Shown here piece after piece: positions 55,292 to 64,000 of a stretch of 64,000 bases of DNA; within the stretch, counting starts at the first letter, position 1, and each line of letters starts with the position of its first letter. The notes beneath the pieces were generated by a model. That model was not told the origin of the DNA and ran no database searches. It saw only the letters and a list, made by a program, of their open reading frames with translations. Both the position numbers and the translations under genes were made by a program. Source of the DNA: Desulfofustis glycolicus DSM 9705 (GTDB lineage Bacteria > Desulfobacterota > Desulfobulbia > Desulfobulbales > Desulfocapsaceae); assembly GCF_900130015.1 (NCBI RefSeq), contig NZ_FQXS01000011.1, positions 62,001-126,000 on the forward strand, in the 5' to 3' direction.

Positions 55292-56785
55292 TTAAAGATG
55301 AAGCAAGGTGGTTTTGACCTTCCCCGTATCGGTCTTGGGAAGTTCATCAAGGAAAATAACATGCTGCGGAATTTTAAAAGCAGGTAGCTGGCGATGACAG
55401 TACTGAATCAATTCTTTTCCGGATATCTGGACCTGCTCTTTGAGCACAACAAAGGCAACGATTTTTTCGCCAAGGATCTCATCGGGAACGCCAACCACGG
55501 CGACCTCGTGAATCCCTGCGTACTCCATGATCACTTCTTCGATCTCTTTTGGCGCGATCCGGTGCGAACCGGATTTGATCATGGCACTCTTACGGCCCTC
55601 AATGTAGAGAAATCCATCCTCATCAATCCGCGCCAGATCACCCGTCCACAGCTTGTCATCTCGCAGGACCTTTGCCGTTTCATCAGGCTGTCGCCAATAA
55701 CCGGCCATGATATTGTCGCCGCTGGCCACGATCTCCCCGACCTCGCCGACGGGAACCGGGGAGCCGTCTGGACGACAGACCTCGAGCACAACACCCGGAA
55801 TCGCCTTGCCAATCGACCCGGCTTTGTCGACGAGTCGCTTAGGCTCCAGGTAGCTCAGGCGCGGAGCGGCCTCGGTCTGGCCGTACATGATGTAAATAGC
55901 AACCCCGGGAAAGACCTCGCTGAGCCGTTGCGCCAGGGAAGGCGCCATGGCCGCCCCGGCCTGCGTCAGATAGCGCAGGGACGGGAACGTATACTCCCGG
56001 ACCGGGGAGCGATTGAGCAGAATGGCAAACGTCGACGGCACACCGGACAACCCGGTCACCTGTTCTTCAACCATCTGATCGAGAATCACCTTGGGATAGA
56101 GAAAGCTCTGGTTGACCACCAGCGTCCCGCCAACAGCAATATGGCTGAGCAGCACGGAATTGCCGTAGGAGTAAAAAAACGGCAGAATGGCCATGATCGT
56201 GTCGCGCTGGGTGAGCCCCAGATAACTGATCGTCGAGCGGGTATTGGCAACCAGGTTCTGATGCCGCAGCATCACCCCTTTCGGGCTCCCGGTGGTCCCG
56301 GACGTATAGATGATCTGGCCGATATCTTCCGGCATAATGACCGGGCCGGGCCGGCTCTCTTTCCTCTGCTCATCCTGCCACAATGCCGCGGTATCCAAGA
56401 CGACATGGTGCAATAAGGGTAGCTCGTCGAACACGGCCTGGTATTTGGCGAAACGCTGCTGAGAGAGGATAACCGTGGCTCCACAGTCAGAAAGTACCGA
56501 AGTCAGCGAACGCTTCGATGTCTGGGTGTTGAGCCCGACGACAATACCGCCGGCGGCCAGCACTCCGAAATAGGCGGCAATGTAGTCAGCGGGCTGATCG
56601 GTCAGCAGGGCGACCCGATCACCCTTGTGCACATCATGCTGCAGGAGCCACTGACAAACCCGCTCCGCACGCAGAAGGAGCTCTCCATAGCTGAGACGCA
56701 GCTCACCATGCACGAGCGCCGTCTTCTCCGGCCAGGAGCCGGCGGCACGTTCCAGAAAACCGTGGATCAGCCCGTCAGACTGCAT
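55292..56785 (-). CDS. AMP-forming acyl/aryl-CoA or ACP ligase
   Basis: 497 residues from the ATG at 56785. Adenylation motifs IIYTSGTTGSPKG (A3), IYIMYGQTEAAPRL (A5), DKLWTGDLARIDEDGFLYIEGR (A7-A8) and PKTDTGKVKTTLL (A10 Lys) are complete. It activates a carboxylic acid, most likely for the phosphopantetheine arm of the ACP encoded immediately upstream (1-nt overlap). Ligase, ACP and an AsnB-type amidotransferase form a known set in exosortase (XrtA) clusters, though the product is unknown. Confidence 0.87.
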   Translation of the reverse strand: MQSDGLIHGFLERAAGSWPEKTALVHGELRLSYGELLLRAERVCQWLLQHDVHKGDRVALLTDQPADYIAAYFGVLAAGGIVVGLNTQTSKRSLTSVLSDCGATVILSQQRFAKYQAVFDELPLLHHVVLDTAALWQDEQRKESRPGPVIMPEDIGQIIYTSGTTGSPKGVMLRHQNLVANTRSTISYLGLTQRDTIMAILPFFYSYGNSVLLSHIAVGGTLVVNQSFLYPKVILDQMVEEQVTGLSGVPSTFAILLNRSPVREYTFPSLRYLTQAGAAMAPSLAQRLSEVFPGVAIYIMYGQTEAAPRLSYLEPKRLVDKAGSIGKAIPGVVLEVCRPDGSPVPVGEVGEIVASGDNIMAGYWRQPDETAKVLRDDKLWTGDLARIDEDGFLYIEGRKSAMIKSGSHRIAPKEIEEVIMEYAGIHEVAVVGVPDEILGEKIVAFVVLKEQVQISGKELIQYCHRQLPAFKIPQHVIFLDELPKTDTGKVKTTLLHL

Positions 56786-57036
56786 CAATTGCTCTTCTTC
56801 CTGTCGATAAACGCCGCCAGCGCGTTGACGCTGTCAAGATTCTCGGGAACGAGCTCATCGTCTTCGACCGAGATGCCGAACCGCTCCTCCAGCCAATCGA
56901 CCAGTTCGAGAACTCCGGTCGAATCAATGATGCCTTCATCCAGAAACGATGTGTCGTTCTGCAGGAGATCATCGTTAGCGTCGAATAAAAAACTTTCAAA
57001 AATAAAAGCACGTATTGTAGCAATGTTCTCTTCCAT
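56785..57036 (-). CDS. Acyl carrier protein
   Basis: 83 residues from the ATG at 57036 behind AAGGAA. The phosphopantetheine Ser is in GIIDSTGVLELVDWLEERF (DS motif). ISVEDDELVPENLDSVNALAAF is the usual C-terminal half. It is dedicated to the ligase gene that overlaps its stop rather than to fatty acid synthesis, judging from the neighbours. Confidence 0.9.
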   Translation of the reverse strand: MEENIATIRAFIFESFLFDANDDLLQNDTSFLDEGIIDSTGVLELVDWLEERFGISVEDDELVPENLDSVNALAAFIDRKKSN

Positions 57037-57066
57037 CAACGTTCCTTTTCATTGTTTGTATGGCCG

Positions 57067-59025
57067 CTAAGAGACCACTTTCACAGATTCCAGACGGTCG
57101 GGGATGTCCACCCGAAAGTTCTTGATCATCTTGTCATAGACAATCTGGCTGGAGAGGATGCCGACGAAGGCCATATTCTCCTTGAACCCCTGCCGGCTTC
57201 TTTTCCGGCATTTCTCAACCAGTTTCGCCACCGCCTGCGGTCTGAACATCCCCGCTTCGCGCAACAGCGGCTCGGAGAGATAATAGGAAAGATAGTCGGG
57301 CTCCCGTTCACCAAAAAAACTCAAAATGTCAGGAGCCATGTAGGGTTGTTTCTTGCGCCTGACAATGGCTTCCGGCAAGAGATCCCGCACCGCCATTTTC
57401 AAGATATGCTTTTCATCGAGCACCTTCATTTTATAGCGGGTCGGAATCCGCCCGGCACACTCGACAACCCGGTGATCGAGAAACGGGTACCGCCCTTCCA
57501 CCGAGTGAGCCATGGCCATCCGGTCGCCCTGGGAGGAGAGGAGGTAATTGGCGAGCAGCATCCGGCACTCAACAAACTGGGCGCGATTGAAAAAATCAAG
57601 GCCCTGCAGCTCCGCCGCCATATCGGCAAGCGTGCTCTCCGGAGTGACGACCTGAGCCGCGAACTCATCGGTGAAAAACACCTGGGTGCCGGCTGTTGTT
57701 TTCCAGCGGGGACGATGGGCATAAAACAGTTCATCAGGCACTTCGTCGGTATCGAAGAAGCTGCGGGCATATTGCGCTGATCTGGTCGGCGACAGGGCCA
57801 GATAGGGGTAGAGCCGCTTGAGCAGCAGCGGGCGCAGCCGTGAATCGGGACAGGCCTTGATAAACGCCCTGATTTTCGCCTCCTTGAAGATATCATAGCC
57901 GCCGAGGATCTCATCGGAACCTTCACCGGTCAGCACCACCTTGTAATCATTGCGACGCACCAAACCGGATAACAAAAACAATGGCGTTGGCGCGGTGCGC
58001 AGGATCGGCGTTTCAGTGTGCCAGATCACCTGCGGAAAAGCCGCGGCGATATCCCCATAGGAGCAGGACACCCGGTGATGGTCAGTCGTGAGATGGTCCA
58101 CCATCGCCTGCTGTTCGGCCGTTTCGTCATATACCGAATCGGCAAAAGCAACGGAGAAGGACTTCAGGGGATTGCTCGTATAGTGCCTGACGAGCGCAGT
58201 AATGGCCGACGAGTCAAGGCCGCCGCTCAGATAGGCGCCGACCGGCACATCGGCCCGCAGGCGAAGCCGGACGGCATCGATCAGCAGGGCGCGCAGCTCC
58301 TCAGCATAGTCTTGTTCAGTTCTCTTCCCGGGTTCATCGGGGCAAAACGGCAGTGACCAGAACGACTGCGGCCCCTTCAGACCGGCGCTATCGACCGCCA
58401 GCCAGTGGCCGGGCAACAGCTGCTTGACCCCGGTAAAAATACTCTGCTCACCGGCCCCGCTCCAGAACGTGAAAATTTCCCCGAGAACGCGCGGTTCGAT
58501 CTGCCGGGGCAGCCCGGCGACACCACTAAAAAGCGCTTTCACCTCGGAGGTAAAATAGAATACCCCGGCATGAACCGTGTAAAAGAGCGGGCGAATGCCC
58601 ATACGGTCCCTGGCCAGAAAAAGAGAACGCCGGCGCGCATCATAGATGGCCAGGGCAAATTGCCCGTTCAGCTCAGCCAGACAATCCGTCCCTTTTTCTT
58701 CAAACAGGTGCAGGATGACCTCGGTGTCCGATTCGGTGGTAAAAACATGACCCCGTTGCAGCAGCTCCGCCCGCAGTTCCGGGTAATTGAAGATCTCGCC
58801 GTTGAAAATGATCCACAGCGTCCGGTCTTCATTGGTGATCGGCTGCCAGCCCCCGGCAAGATCGATGATCGACAGCCGGGCGTGGGCTAACCCGGCAATT
58901 TCATCCTGAAAAAAACCAAACCCGTCGGGCCCGCGATGAGCAAGCGGGTAAATCATCCGTTCGAGCACCCGCCGGCCATCATCCGGCCGGTTGCCCAAGT
59001 TGAAATAGCCGGCTATACCGCACAT
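57067..59025 (-). CDS. asnB: Asparagine synthase-type glutamine amidotransferase
   Basis: 652 residues. The N-terminal class II glutaminase has the catalytic Cys2 (MCGIAGYFNLG). The synthetase domain has the PP-loop VGAYLSGGLDSSAITALV and EGSDEILGGYDIF. It amidates a carboxylate with glutamine nitrogen; in exosortase-linked clusters a related enzyme is thought to modify a cell-surface product. It sits between EpsB and the ACP gene (30 bp after asnB stop), so a role beyond asparagine supply is likely. Confidence 0.9.
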   Translation of the reverse strand: MCGIAGYFNLGNRPDDGRRVLERMIYPLAHRGPDGFGFFQDEIAGLAHARLSIIDLAGGWQPITNEDRTLWIIFNGEIFNYPELRAELLQRGHVFTTESDTEVILHLFEEKGTDCLAELNGQFALAIYDARRRSLFLARDRMGIRPLFYTVHAGVFYFTSEVKALFSGVAGLPRQIEPRVLGEIFTFWSGAGEQSIFTGVKQLLPGHWLAVDSAGLKGPQSFWSLPFCPDEPGKRTEQDYAEELRALLIDAVRLRLRADVPVGAYLSGGLDSSAITALVRHYTSNPLKSFSVAFADSVYDETAEQQAMVDHLTTDHHRVSCSYGDIAAAFPQVIWHTETPILRTAPTPLFLLSGLVRRNDYKVVLTGEGSDEILGGYDIFKEAKIRAFIKACPDSRLRPLLLKRLYPYLALSPTRSAQYARSFFDTDEVPDELFYAHRPRWKTTAGTQVFFTDEFAAQVVTPESTLADMAAELQGLDFFNRAQFVECRMLLANYLLSSQGDRMAMAHSVEGRYPFLDHRVVECAGRIPTRYKMKVLDEKHILKMAVRDLLPEAIVRRKKQPYMAPDILSFFGEREPDYLSYYLSEPLLREAGMFRPQAVAKLVEKCRKRSRQGFKENMAFVGILSSQIVYDKMIKNFRVDIPDRLESVKVVS

Positions 59026-59081
59026 GGCATCTTGGTATTGAAGAACTGGCGACTATTCATGGGTACAAACCGGGTCATCGA

Positions 59082-60464
59082 TCAGCGACCGCCTTTTGCG
59101 AACAGCACGGTCTTGATCGTCTTGAAGATGACGAGGACATCCAACGCCAAGGAAATGTGTTTCATATAGTAGAGGTCATATTCGAGTTTGCGCAAGGCAT
59201 CCTCCTCCGAGGCGCCGTACGGGTAGCACACCTGGGCCCAGCCGGTCACGCCGGGCCGAATATCATGCCTGATGTCGTAAAAGGGGATCACCTTTTTCAG
59301 CTGTTCGACAAACACCGGCCGCTCCGGTCGGGGCCCGACCAGACTCATCTCCCCTTTCAATACGTTGAAGAGCTGCGGCAATTCATCGATCCTCGTTTTC
59401 CTGATGAATTTCCCGAACCGGGTAACCCGGGCATCATCGGCCGCCGCCCAGATAGCCCCGTTTTTCTCCGCATCTTGTACCATGGACCGAAATTTGAGCA
59501 CGTTAAATGTTTGACGTCCTTTGCCCACCCGTTCCTGGCTGTAGAAAAAAGGCCCGGGTGATTCCAGCTTGATGATCAAGGCCGCCAGGAGCATGATGGG
59601 GGAAGCAAGAAGAAGCAGCAGCACGGCTAATATAATATCGCTTCCCCGCTTCAAATAGGACTGAATCTTGCCGATGGCAAAACCATCGGAATAGATAATG
59701 GCAGACGGATCTACTTTCTCTACCATGATTTTGCCCGTCAACCGCTCGAAAAACCGCGCACCTTCCTCAACGGCAACCCCTTGCAACTTGTAATTGAGCA
59801 ACAGCTCGATAGGGGTGCCGCCACGACGGTCGTCAAGAGCCACCACAATTCGGTCAAGCCGTTCCGGCGGAAATAGATTCTGAACAACGCTCATATCCTG
59901 GTAGACGTCGATGCCGCGCGGATTAAAATCCGGTCGACCCGCTCCGGCAAATCCGAGAATGCGATAGGGCGAATCGTAGCGGTCTTCGATTTCCCGGGTG
60001 ATATCCCTGGCCAATTTCCCGGTACCAAAAATGATAATGGATTGAACGAACAGGCGATGCTTGAAGACATAGTTGTACGCAGCGCGCCACAGCAAGATCA
60101 GAATATAGATGATGAAATAGCCCGACCAGAAGATCCTGCTGGAGATCGTCACAGCAGGCATAAAATAGTAAAACGCTCCGAGAATAATACAACCGGCACC
60201 AAAGGCCTGGGTGATCTTGACCGCCGTTTCGGTCATGGAAAAGTTACTGCGAAAATCATACAGATCCAAGAAATAAAGACAGGATTGAAAAACCAGCGTT
60301 ACCAGAAGTGCCTGCTGAACGCATATTGCCAGATCGATACGAAGGATTGCCGTGCCCTTGAACAGCCAACTGACCAGCAACAACGAGAAGAAAATCAGCA
60401 ACGCCTCGCCGATGAGAAAGACAAAACTCCTGAGCGGATAGTATTTATTGAAGATATAGGGCAT
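59082..60464 (-). CDS. EpsB-type undecaprenyl-phosphate sugar transferase
   Basis: 460 residues. Four to five N-terminal membrane segments (about 10-115) and a NAD-fold domain (130-250, IIIFGTGKLARDI) precede the bacterial sugar-transferase domain with KRGSDIILAVLLLLLASP, RVGKGRQTFNVLKFRSM, RKTRIDELPQLFNVLKGEMSLVGPRPERP and WAQVCYPYG. This is the initiating glycosyltransferase of exopolysaccharide, of the PEP-CTERM-associated (TIGR03013-like) kind. First gene of the EpsB-asnB-ACP-ligase operon. Confidence 0.92.
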   Translation of the reverse strand: MPYIFNKYYPLRSFVFLIGEALLIFFSLLLVSWLFKGTAILRIDLAICVQQALLVTLVFQSCLYFLDLYDFRSNFSMTETAVKITQAFGAGCIILGAFYYFMPAVTISSRIFWSGYFIIYILILLWRAAYNYVFKHRLFVQSIIIFGTGKLARDITREIEDRYDSPYRILGFAGAGRPDFNPRGIDVYQDMSVVQNLFPPERLDRIVVALDDRRGGTPIELLLNYKLQGVAVEEGARFFERLTGKIMVEKVDPSAIIYSDGFAIGKIQSYLKRGSDIILAVLLLLLASPIMLLAALIIKLESPGPFFYSQERVGKGRQTFNVLKFRSMVQDAEKNGAIWAAADDARVTRFGKFIRKTRIDELPQLFNVLKGEMSLVGPRPERPVFVEQLKKVIPFYDIRHDIRPGVTGWAQVCYPYGASEEDALRKLEYDLYYMKHISLALDVLVIFKTIKTVLFAKGGR

Positions 60465-60627
60465 GGGGTTCTGTGGCGCTCATGATAACCATCAACCTGA
60501 CCATAACTCAGATTATCTATCATAGTAATCAGTTAATGACAAAGAGAAATTCAAAAATCATCAATTCATTACCAAAGGACACGCCACAACCACAGCGCGG
60601 CCAGAAGTGAACTTTAACGAGGCACTG

Positions 60628-61200
60628 TTAGTTCTCGGTACGCAAGACTTTCCGTCTCACCATACCGGCCACGGCAACAAGGCCGGCCCCGAGCAACATC
60701 ATGGCAGGAGGTTCCGGAATCTGGGCGAGAGCATCTGTCGATATCTCAAAAGGAAAATCGCCGCTTACCCGGCCGGGCGCACCCCGGTAATAATCGGAAG
60801 CGACAAAAGCATCGGGATTGACCAGATTATCGTCAAGAACGATAGCCTGGCACGAATGATCATTCGAGGTAAAAGCCACCTCAAAATCGGCTCGTTTTGA
60901 TCCGGCATGAGGAGCAGCATCCAAAAACGAATTGAAGGCGCACCGAGACACAGAAGGCCCGATAATGGCATCACTTCCTCCCATACAGCCAAACTCAACG
61001 CCTCCTGGTGCCCGCCGCTTACGTATCGGGAAGGATGTATTCCGATGAGTAGTATCCGTTCTAAAGGAGCCTTCCCAGGCAAACTGATCACCCTCAGACT
61101 TATTGTGTCCATCGCCAAAGAGCAATGCTGGAGCATCACCAGCCGTCACCATCACCGCCAGAGCCGCAGGCAAAAGCGCCTTCCATAGTGTACCAGACAT
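60628..61200 (-). CDS. PEP-CTERM sorting-signal protein 2
   Basis: 190 residues from the ATG at 61200. A signal peptide (1-25) and a C-terminal IPEPPAMMLLGAGLVAVAG-MVRRKVLRTEN mark an exosortase substrate. Between are about 130 residues with Cys in FGCMGG, SRCAF and HSCQA. It is a different family from PEP-CTERM protein 1. A sigma-54 element lies about 110 bp upstream. Confidence 0.88.
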   Translation of the reverse strand: MSGTLWKALLPAALAVMVTAGDAPALLFGDGHNKSEGDQFAWEGSFRTDTTHRNTSFPIRKRRAPGGVEFGCMGGSDAIIGPSVSRCAFNSFLDAAPHAGSKRADFEVAFTSNDHSCQAIVLDDNLVNPDAFVASDYYRGAPGRVSGDFPFEISTDALAQIPEPPAMMLLGAGLVAVAGMVRRKVLRTEN

Positions 61201-61546
61201 CCCCCCCCCACTGAACAACAGGCCCAGCCGATCACACCGCCATATTCGGTACCCCCCGGCACCAAACACACTGAACTGAGCATACGAGCAGCATTTATTG
61301 ATCAATGAGCATTTTTCGTGCCACTCTCAATCTGGTATGGATCAAGCGAGACACAGAGAAAGCTTTTGAAGCCGTGACGTGAAGGATAACCCGAGAGATT
61401 TTCCCGTCATTTTCTCTTTTCTGAGAAAACGCGATAAATGGTTCTTAATACCGGTTAGGTAATGATACCTATAGATGCGTTGGTAGAAACACCAAAGAGA
61501 CCGGATAGTGAAATGTATTCGTATGATATCGGTTAACTAGACAACC
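61201..61546. other. Intergenic region with sigma-54 promoter and a hairpin
   Basis: 346 bp between the VanZ gene and PEP-CTERM protein 2, both on the minus strand. It holds the sigma-54 element (61309-61323) and a TTTTCTC/GAGAAAA hairpin near 61410-61430 that may terminate VanZ. No gene is seen. Confidence 0.6.
61309..61323 (-). promoter_or_regulatory. Sigma-54 (-24/-12) promoter of PEP-CTERM gene 2
   Basis: On the minus strand TGGCACG-AAAA-ATGC matches TGGCACG-N4-TTGC with one change, GG and GC 10 nt apart. The predicted start is near 61297, a leader of about 97 nt. Confidence 0.72.
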
Positions 61547-62353
61547 TCAAAGGAGAGATATGTCCACTTCCTCTCGCGCAAAAGCACACACCGTCTCATC
61601 AGTAATATTCGGGAAACCGGAATTTAGTTCAGATTTTCCGAAAACCGCCCGACACCCCTCTTCCGGAAATACGGAATATCTCTTAAGCAAGCCCCACCGC
61701 CAGCTCACAGGAACCACATAAACCCTGTTTCGATTCACGTTCACACCGGCATCAAGCAGCACCTTCAGCGAATACGCACCACTCTGCACCGGATCTGTCA
61801 CCCGGCTGATTTCCCCCGAGCTCTGCCAACGAGACAACTCCAGAGAACTCTCAAAATCAGCCAGAACCGGAAAACCCCGGTACATCCGGTATTCGTCGAT
61901 CACCGCACAAACCAGGGGAAAAAGGCACCAGGCAACAACACCGACCACGATCCCGCGCCGCAGAGCCATACCAACGCCTCGCTGTTCTCCCATTTTCCAG
62001 ACAAGTACGGCGCAGCCCCCCACCAAACCATAAACAAAATCCCGAACTCCGGCCTGCCGGCCATCTAGAAAGGCTTGACTGATCTCAATCGATAAGGCCG
62101 CCAGACAAACCAACACGGCAACCAGAAGAGCAGCAGGCCTCTGCTTCCATCCCCTTTTCACCAATTGCCGGAACAGTTCACTGGCGAAAACAGCAAAGAA
62201 GACCACATGGCCAAAATCAAACAATTCTTTTTCGACCCGTGAGTCATTCCCCCCAAATCCCGCAAAAAAGAATCCCGGCAGGATAACAAGCAAGAAAACA
62301 AGCCGCCAATTGGCCTGAACAATAGCCCCCACGGCAGTTTTCGTTTTTTCCAT
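61547..62353 (-). CDS. VanZ-like membrane protein
   Basis: 268 residues from the ATG at 62353. Five hydrophobic segments are seen, with the VanZ pattern LFDFGHVVFFAVFASELFRQL, LSIEISQAFLDGRQAGVRDFVYGLVGG (E-x2-Q and G-R-x2-x-x-D). A C-terminal globular tail of ~110 residues (FESSLELSRWQSSGEISRV, VVPVSWRWGLLKRYSVFPEEG) is not usual for VanZ and resembles a carbohydrate-binding or jelly-roll sequence, unassigned. VanZ proteins are common in exosortase and polysaccharide regions. Confidence 0.8.
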   Translation of the reverse strand: MEKTKTAVGAIVQANWRLVFLLVILPGFFFAGFGGNDSRVEKELFDFGHVVFFAVFASELFRQLVKRGWKQRPAALLVAVLVCLAALSIEISQAFLDGRQAGVRDFVYGLVGGCAVLVWKMGEQRGVGMALRRGIVVGVVAWCLFPLVCAVIDEYRMYRGFPVLADFESSLELSRWQSSGEISRVTDPVQSGAYSLKVLLDAGVNVNRNRVYVVPVSWRWGLLKRYSVFPEEGCRAVFGKSELNSGFPNITDETVCAFAREEVDISLL

Positions 62354-62741
62354 GATCAAAACCCCTTCAGTGGACAGAAACATACCGCTCCAACTTTTTT
62401 GGCATTCATCGCAAAATGCCAATATCACATCACTTTATTAGCGCAAACGTCGTTTTCGGAAACTTCGTTTACAGCAAGAGATTTTCAACCAACAAAACAA
62501 ATTAATTAATTACGTGCGCTTACACCTTGTCTATTCATTTGCTCAACCAACTCAGCCAATAACAATGGCGGAAAAAATCGACAACGCTGTTTCATTTTTC
62601 TCCCTGCAGCAGCATGCGATTTTGAGAATAACTCTCAACATTCTGAAATCAAATGTTCTTTTTCCTTTAACAATTCAGGCACAGGAAATGCGATAGGCCA
62701 TCGTAGCGCCACTAATAATAATGTTTGTCAGCTGAGAACTC
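62354..62741. other. Divergent promoter region of VanZ and PKD genes
   Basis: 388 bp, AT-rich (AATTAATTAATTACG near 62500). A short open frame at 62514-62696 is not supported. No sigma-54 element with correct GG-GC spacing was found here. Confidence 0.5.
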
Positions 62742-64000
62742 ATGAGACACCCACTGATGATGTATCGTTATTTCCTGTTTCTCTTTCTGCTGTGTTTGCT
62801 CCCCATTGACAGCCATGCACTCCCGCATGACTACGCCGTGCAAGTCAACTTCTCCTTTGACGCACCCTCAATAACAGAAAAACAGATCCTTGCCTATCGA
62901 CTCTACAAGAACGCCGAACTCGCCTGCGAAAACGGACCGGTTGACCCCCAAGTCCTCGACTGCTCCATCACCACCGAGCCCGGCACATATGATTTCACCC
63001 TCACCGCACTCTACAGCGACGGCAGCCAAAGCCCGCACTCAGCACCATTCCCGTTTACCTTCGCCAATCCCGCACCTGAATTGCAGGCCGTTATAACAGC
63101 GTCCACGATCATGGGCAACGCCCCGCTTTCCGTGACCTTGGACGGTTCCGGCTCTTCCGGGGAGATCGCCTCCTACGCCTGGAATTTTGGTGACGGCAAT
63201 GAGGCAACAGGCGCAACCACGACTCACAGCTTCACCACACCAGGCACCTATACAACCACGCTCACCGTAAACGATACCACCGGTCTTTCCCACCAGACCT
63301 CACTGGTTATTACCGCCACGGAACCACCACCGCCACCACCGGAACCGCCAACAGCTGTCATCTCTTCTTCCAACGCAGTCGGCGAGGCCCCCTATAACGT
63401 CTCGATTGACGGCAGCGGTTCTTACACGCAGCAACCACCCATAACATCCTACCACTGGGATTTTGGCGACGGAGCCACGGCCAGCGGCGCCACGGTTTCC
63501 CATACCTACCAACAAGCCGGCAGCTATACCGCCCGCTTACAGGTAACCGACAGCGCCGGCTTGACCGCAGACGCCTCCACTCCGGTAGTGATAACCGCTC
63601 CGCCCCCGGAAAACCAGGAACCGATCGCCTCGTTTAGCGCGTTTCTTGAAAGCGACCTACCACCCTACACCGTTTCGTTCGACACTTCTGCCTCCAGCGA
63701 CCCCGACGGCTGGCTGGAAACCTTCTCCTGGGACTTTGGTGATGGATCAACCACGACTGGCCCCCACCCCCAGCATACATTCCCCGGCGCCGCTGACTAC
63801 ACGGTAACCCTCGTAGTTACCGATAACCAAGGCGCAACCGCAACCACCTCCCAGACCATTTCTATTCCTGAAGAAAATGAAATCAATCTGCCCCTGGAGA
63901 TTGGCGAGCTGCAGTTGGACCACAACTGGGCCCGCGTTAGCTTCAGCCAGCCGTTCATCGACCCTATCGTCATTGCCGGCCCGCCAACCTTTGCCGACGC
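62742..64000 (+). CDS. Secreted PKD-repeat protein, 3' end outside window
   Basis: At least 419 residues are visible, with no stop before the right edge. ATGs at 62742, 62757 and 62760 are in frame; all give a signal peptide ending near PIDSHALP. Three PKD domains follow, with WNFGDGNEATG, WDFGDGATASG and WDFGDGSTTTG each followed by HTF/HTY and YTVTLxVxD, joined by Pro-rich linkers (EPPPPPPEPP). Then a different domain starts (NLPLEIGELQLDHNWARVSF). PKD proteins are extracellular and mediate protein or sugar contacts. It sits beside PEP-CTERM genes, so it may end in a sorting signal not seen here. Confidence 0.87.
   Translation, partial: MRHPLMMYRYFLFLFLLCLLPIDSHALPHDYAVQVNFSFDAPSITEKQILAYRLYKNAELACENGPVDPQVLDCSITTEPGTYDFTLTALYSDGSQSPHSAPFPFTFANPAPELQAVITASTIMGNAPLSVTLDGSGSSGEIASYAWNFGDGNEATGATTTHSFTTPGTYTTTLTVNDTTGLSHQTSLVITATEPPPPPPEPPTAVISSSNAVGEAPYNVSIDGSGSYTQQPPITSYHWDFGDGATASGATVSHTYQQAGSYTARLQVTDSAGLTADASTPVVITAPPPENQEPIASFSAFLESDLPPYTVSFDTSASSDPDGWLETFSWDFGDGSTTTGPHPQHTFPGAADYTVTLVVTDNQGATATTSQTISIPEENEINLPLEIGELQLDHNWARVSFSQPFIDPIVIAGPPTFAD

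Overview
The window reads as a G+C-rich chromosomal segment of an anaerobic or microaerophilic Gram-negative bacterium, most likely a sulfur-cycling Desulfobacterota (Desulfobulbales-like). The basis is an FprA-type flavodiiron protein, a hybrid-cluster protein (Hcp) with HcpR-like operators, several small ferredoxins, an ADP-forming acyl-CoA synthetase, rhodanese fusion proteins, and PEP-CTERM proteins with an EpsB-type sugar transferase. No marker gene fixes the species. I saw no rRNA, tRNA, CRISPR array, transposase or integrase.

Layout. 1-7.7 kb: a minus-strand operon argJ > CHAD protein > orphan ParA > SixA (cut by the left edge), then plus-strand cardiolipin synthase, a phosphoesterase and a PPK2 polyphosphate kinase. 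CHAD, SixA and PPK2 all point to polyphosphate. 7.7-21.3 kb: housekeeping genes on the minus strand: secA; a run of membrane protein > alr > argS > small membrane protein > argA-like; a ferredoxin; rnhA > uvrB > lysophospholipid acyltransferase > cobB/cbiA; a second ferredoxin. RnhA carries a second, catalytically dead RNase H-like domain. 21.4-33.5 kb: a plus-strand redox and stress region with fprA, a rhodanese-rubrerythrin fusion, a rhodanese-MBL protein, a methyltransferase, hcp, a PEP-synthase-like phosphotransferase next to a dual-specificity phosphatase, and a ferredoxin protein. hcp and the last ferredoxin each have an HcpR-like palindrome upstream. 33.5-40.2 kb: a minus-strand acetate/acyl-CoA module (AcuC-like deacetylase, AcuB-like CBS protein, ADP-forming acyl-CoA synthetase, CoA-transferase fused to a Pat-like GNAT), which resembles the Bacillus acuABC/acsA system rebuilt around other enzymes. 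40.5-44.1 kb: a small thioredoxin-like protein, a CaCA-type exchanger and membrane/periplasmic proteins. 44.4-51.8 kb: a signalling island (HDOD-GGDEF, three PilZ proteins, a hybrid histidine kinase, an HDOD-GAF kinase), partly lower in G+C. 51.8-53.1 kb: a gene-poor AT-rich stretch with six TGTTGACA boxes. 53.1-64 kb: a NadE-like enzyme and an exopolysaccharide/PEP-CTERM region with two PEP-CTERM proteins, AMP ligase, ACP, AsnB, EpsB, VanZ, and a PKD-repeat secreted protein cut by the right edge.

The intergenic DNA is rich in repeats: a 141-143 bp palindromic MITE-like family (four full copies, two remnants; two copies have perfect 4-bp target duplications), a ~58-bp GC-rich repeat (three copies), REP-type hairpins built on GGGGTCAGGCTTGAC (three loci), and a REP-like palindrome read in frame inside a phosphatase gene. 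Both PEP-CTERM genes have a sigma-54 -24/-12 element upstream. All assignments come from reading motifs in the sequence; no search was run.
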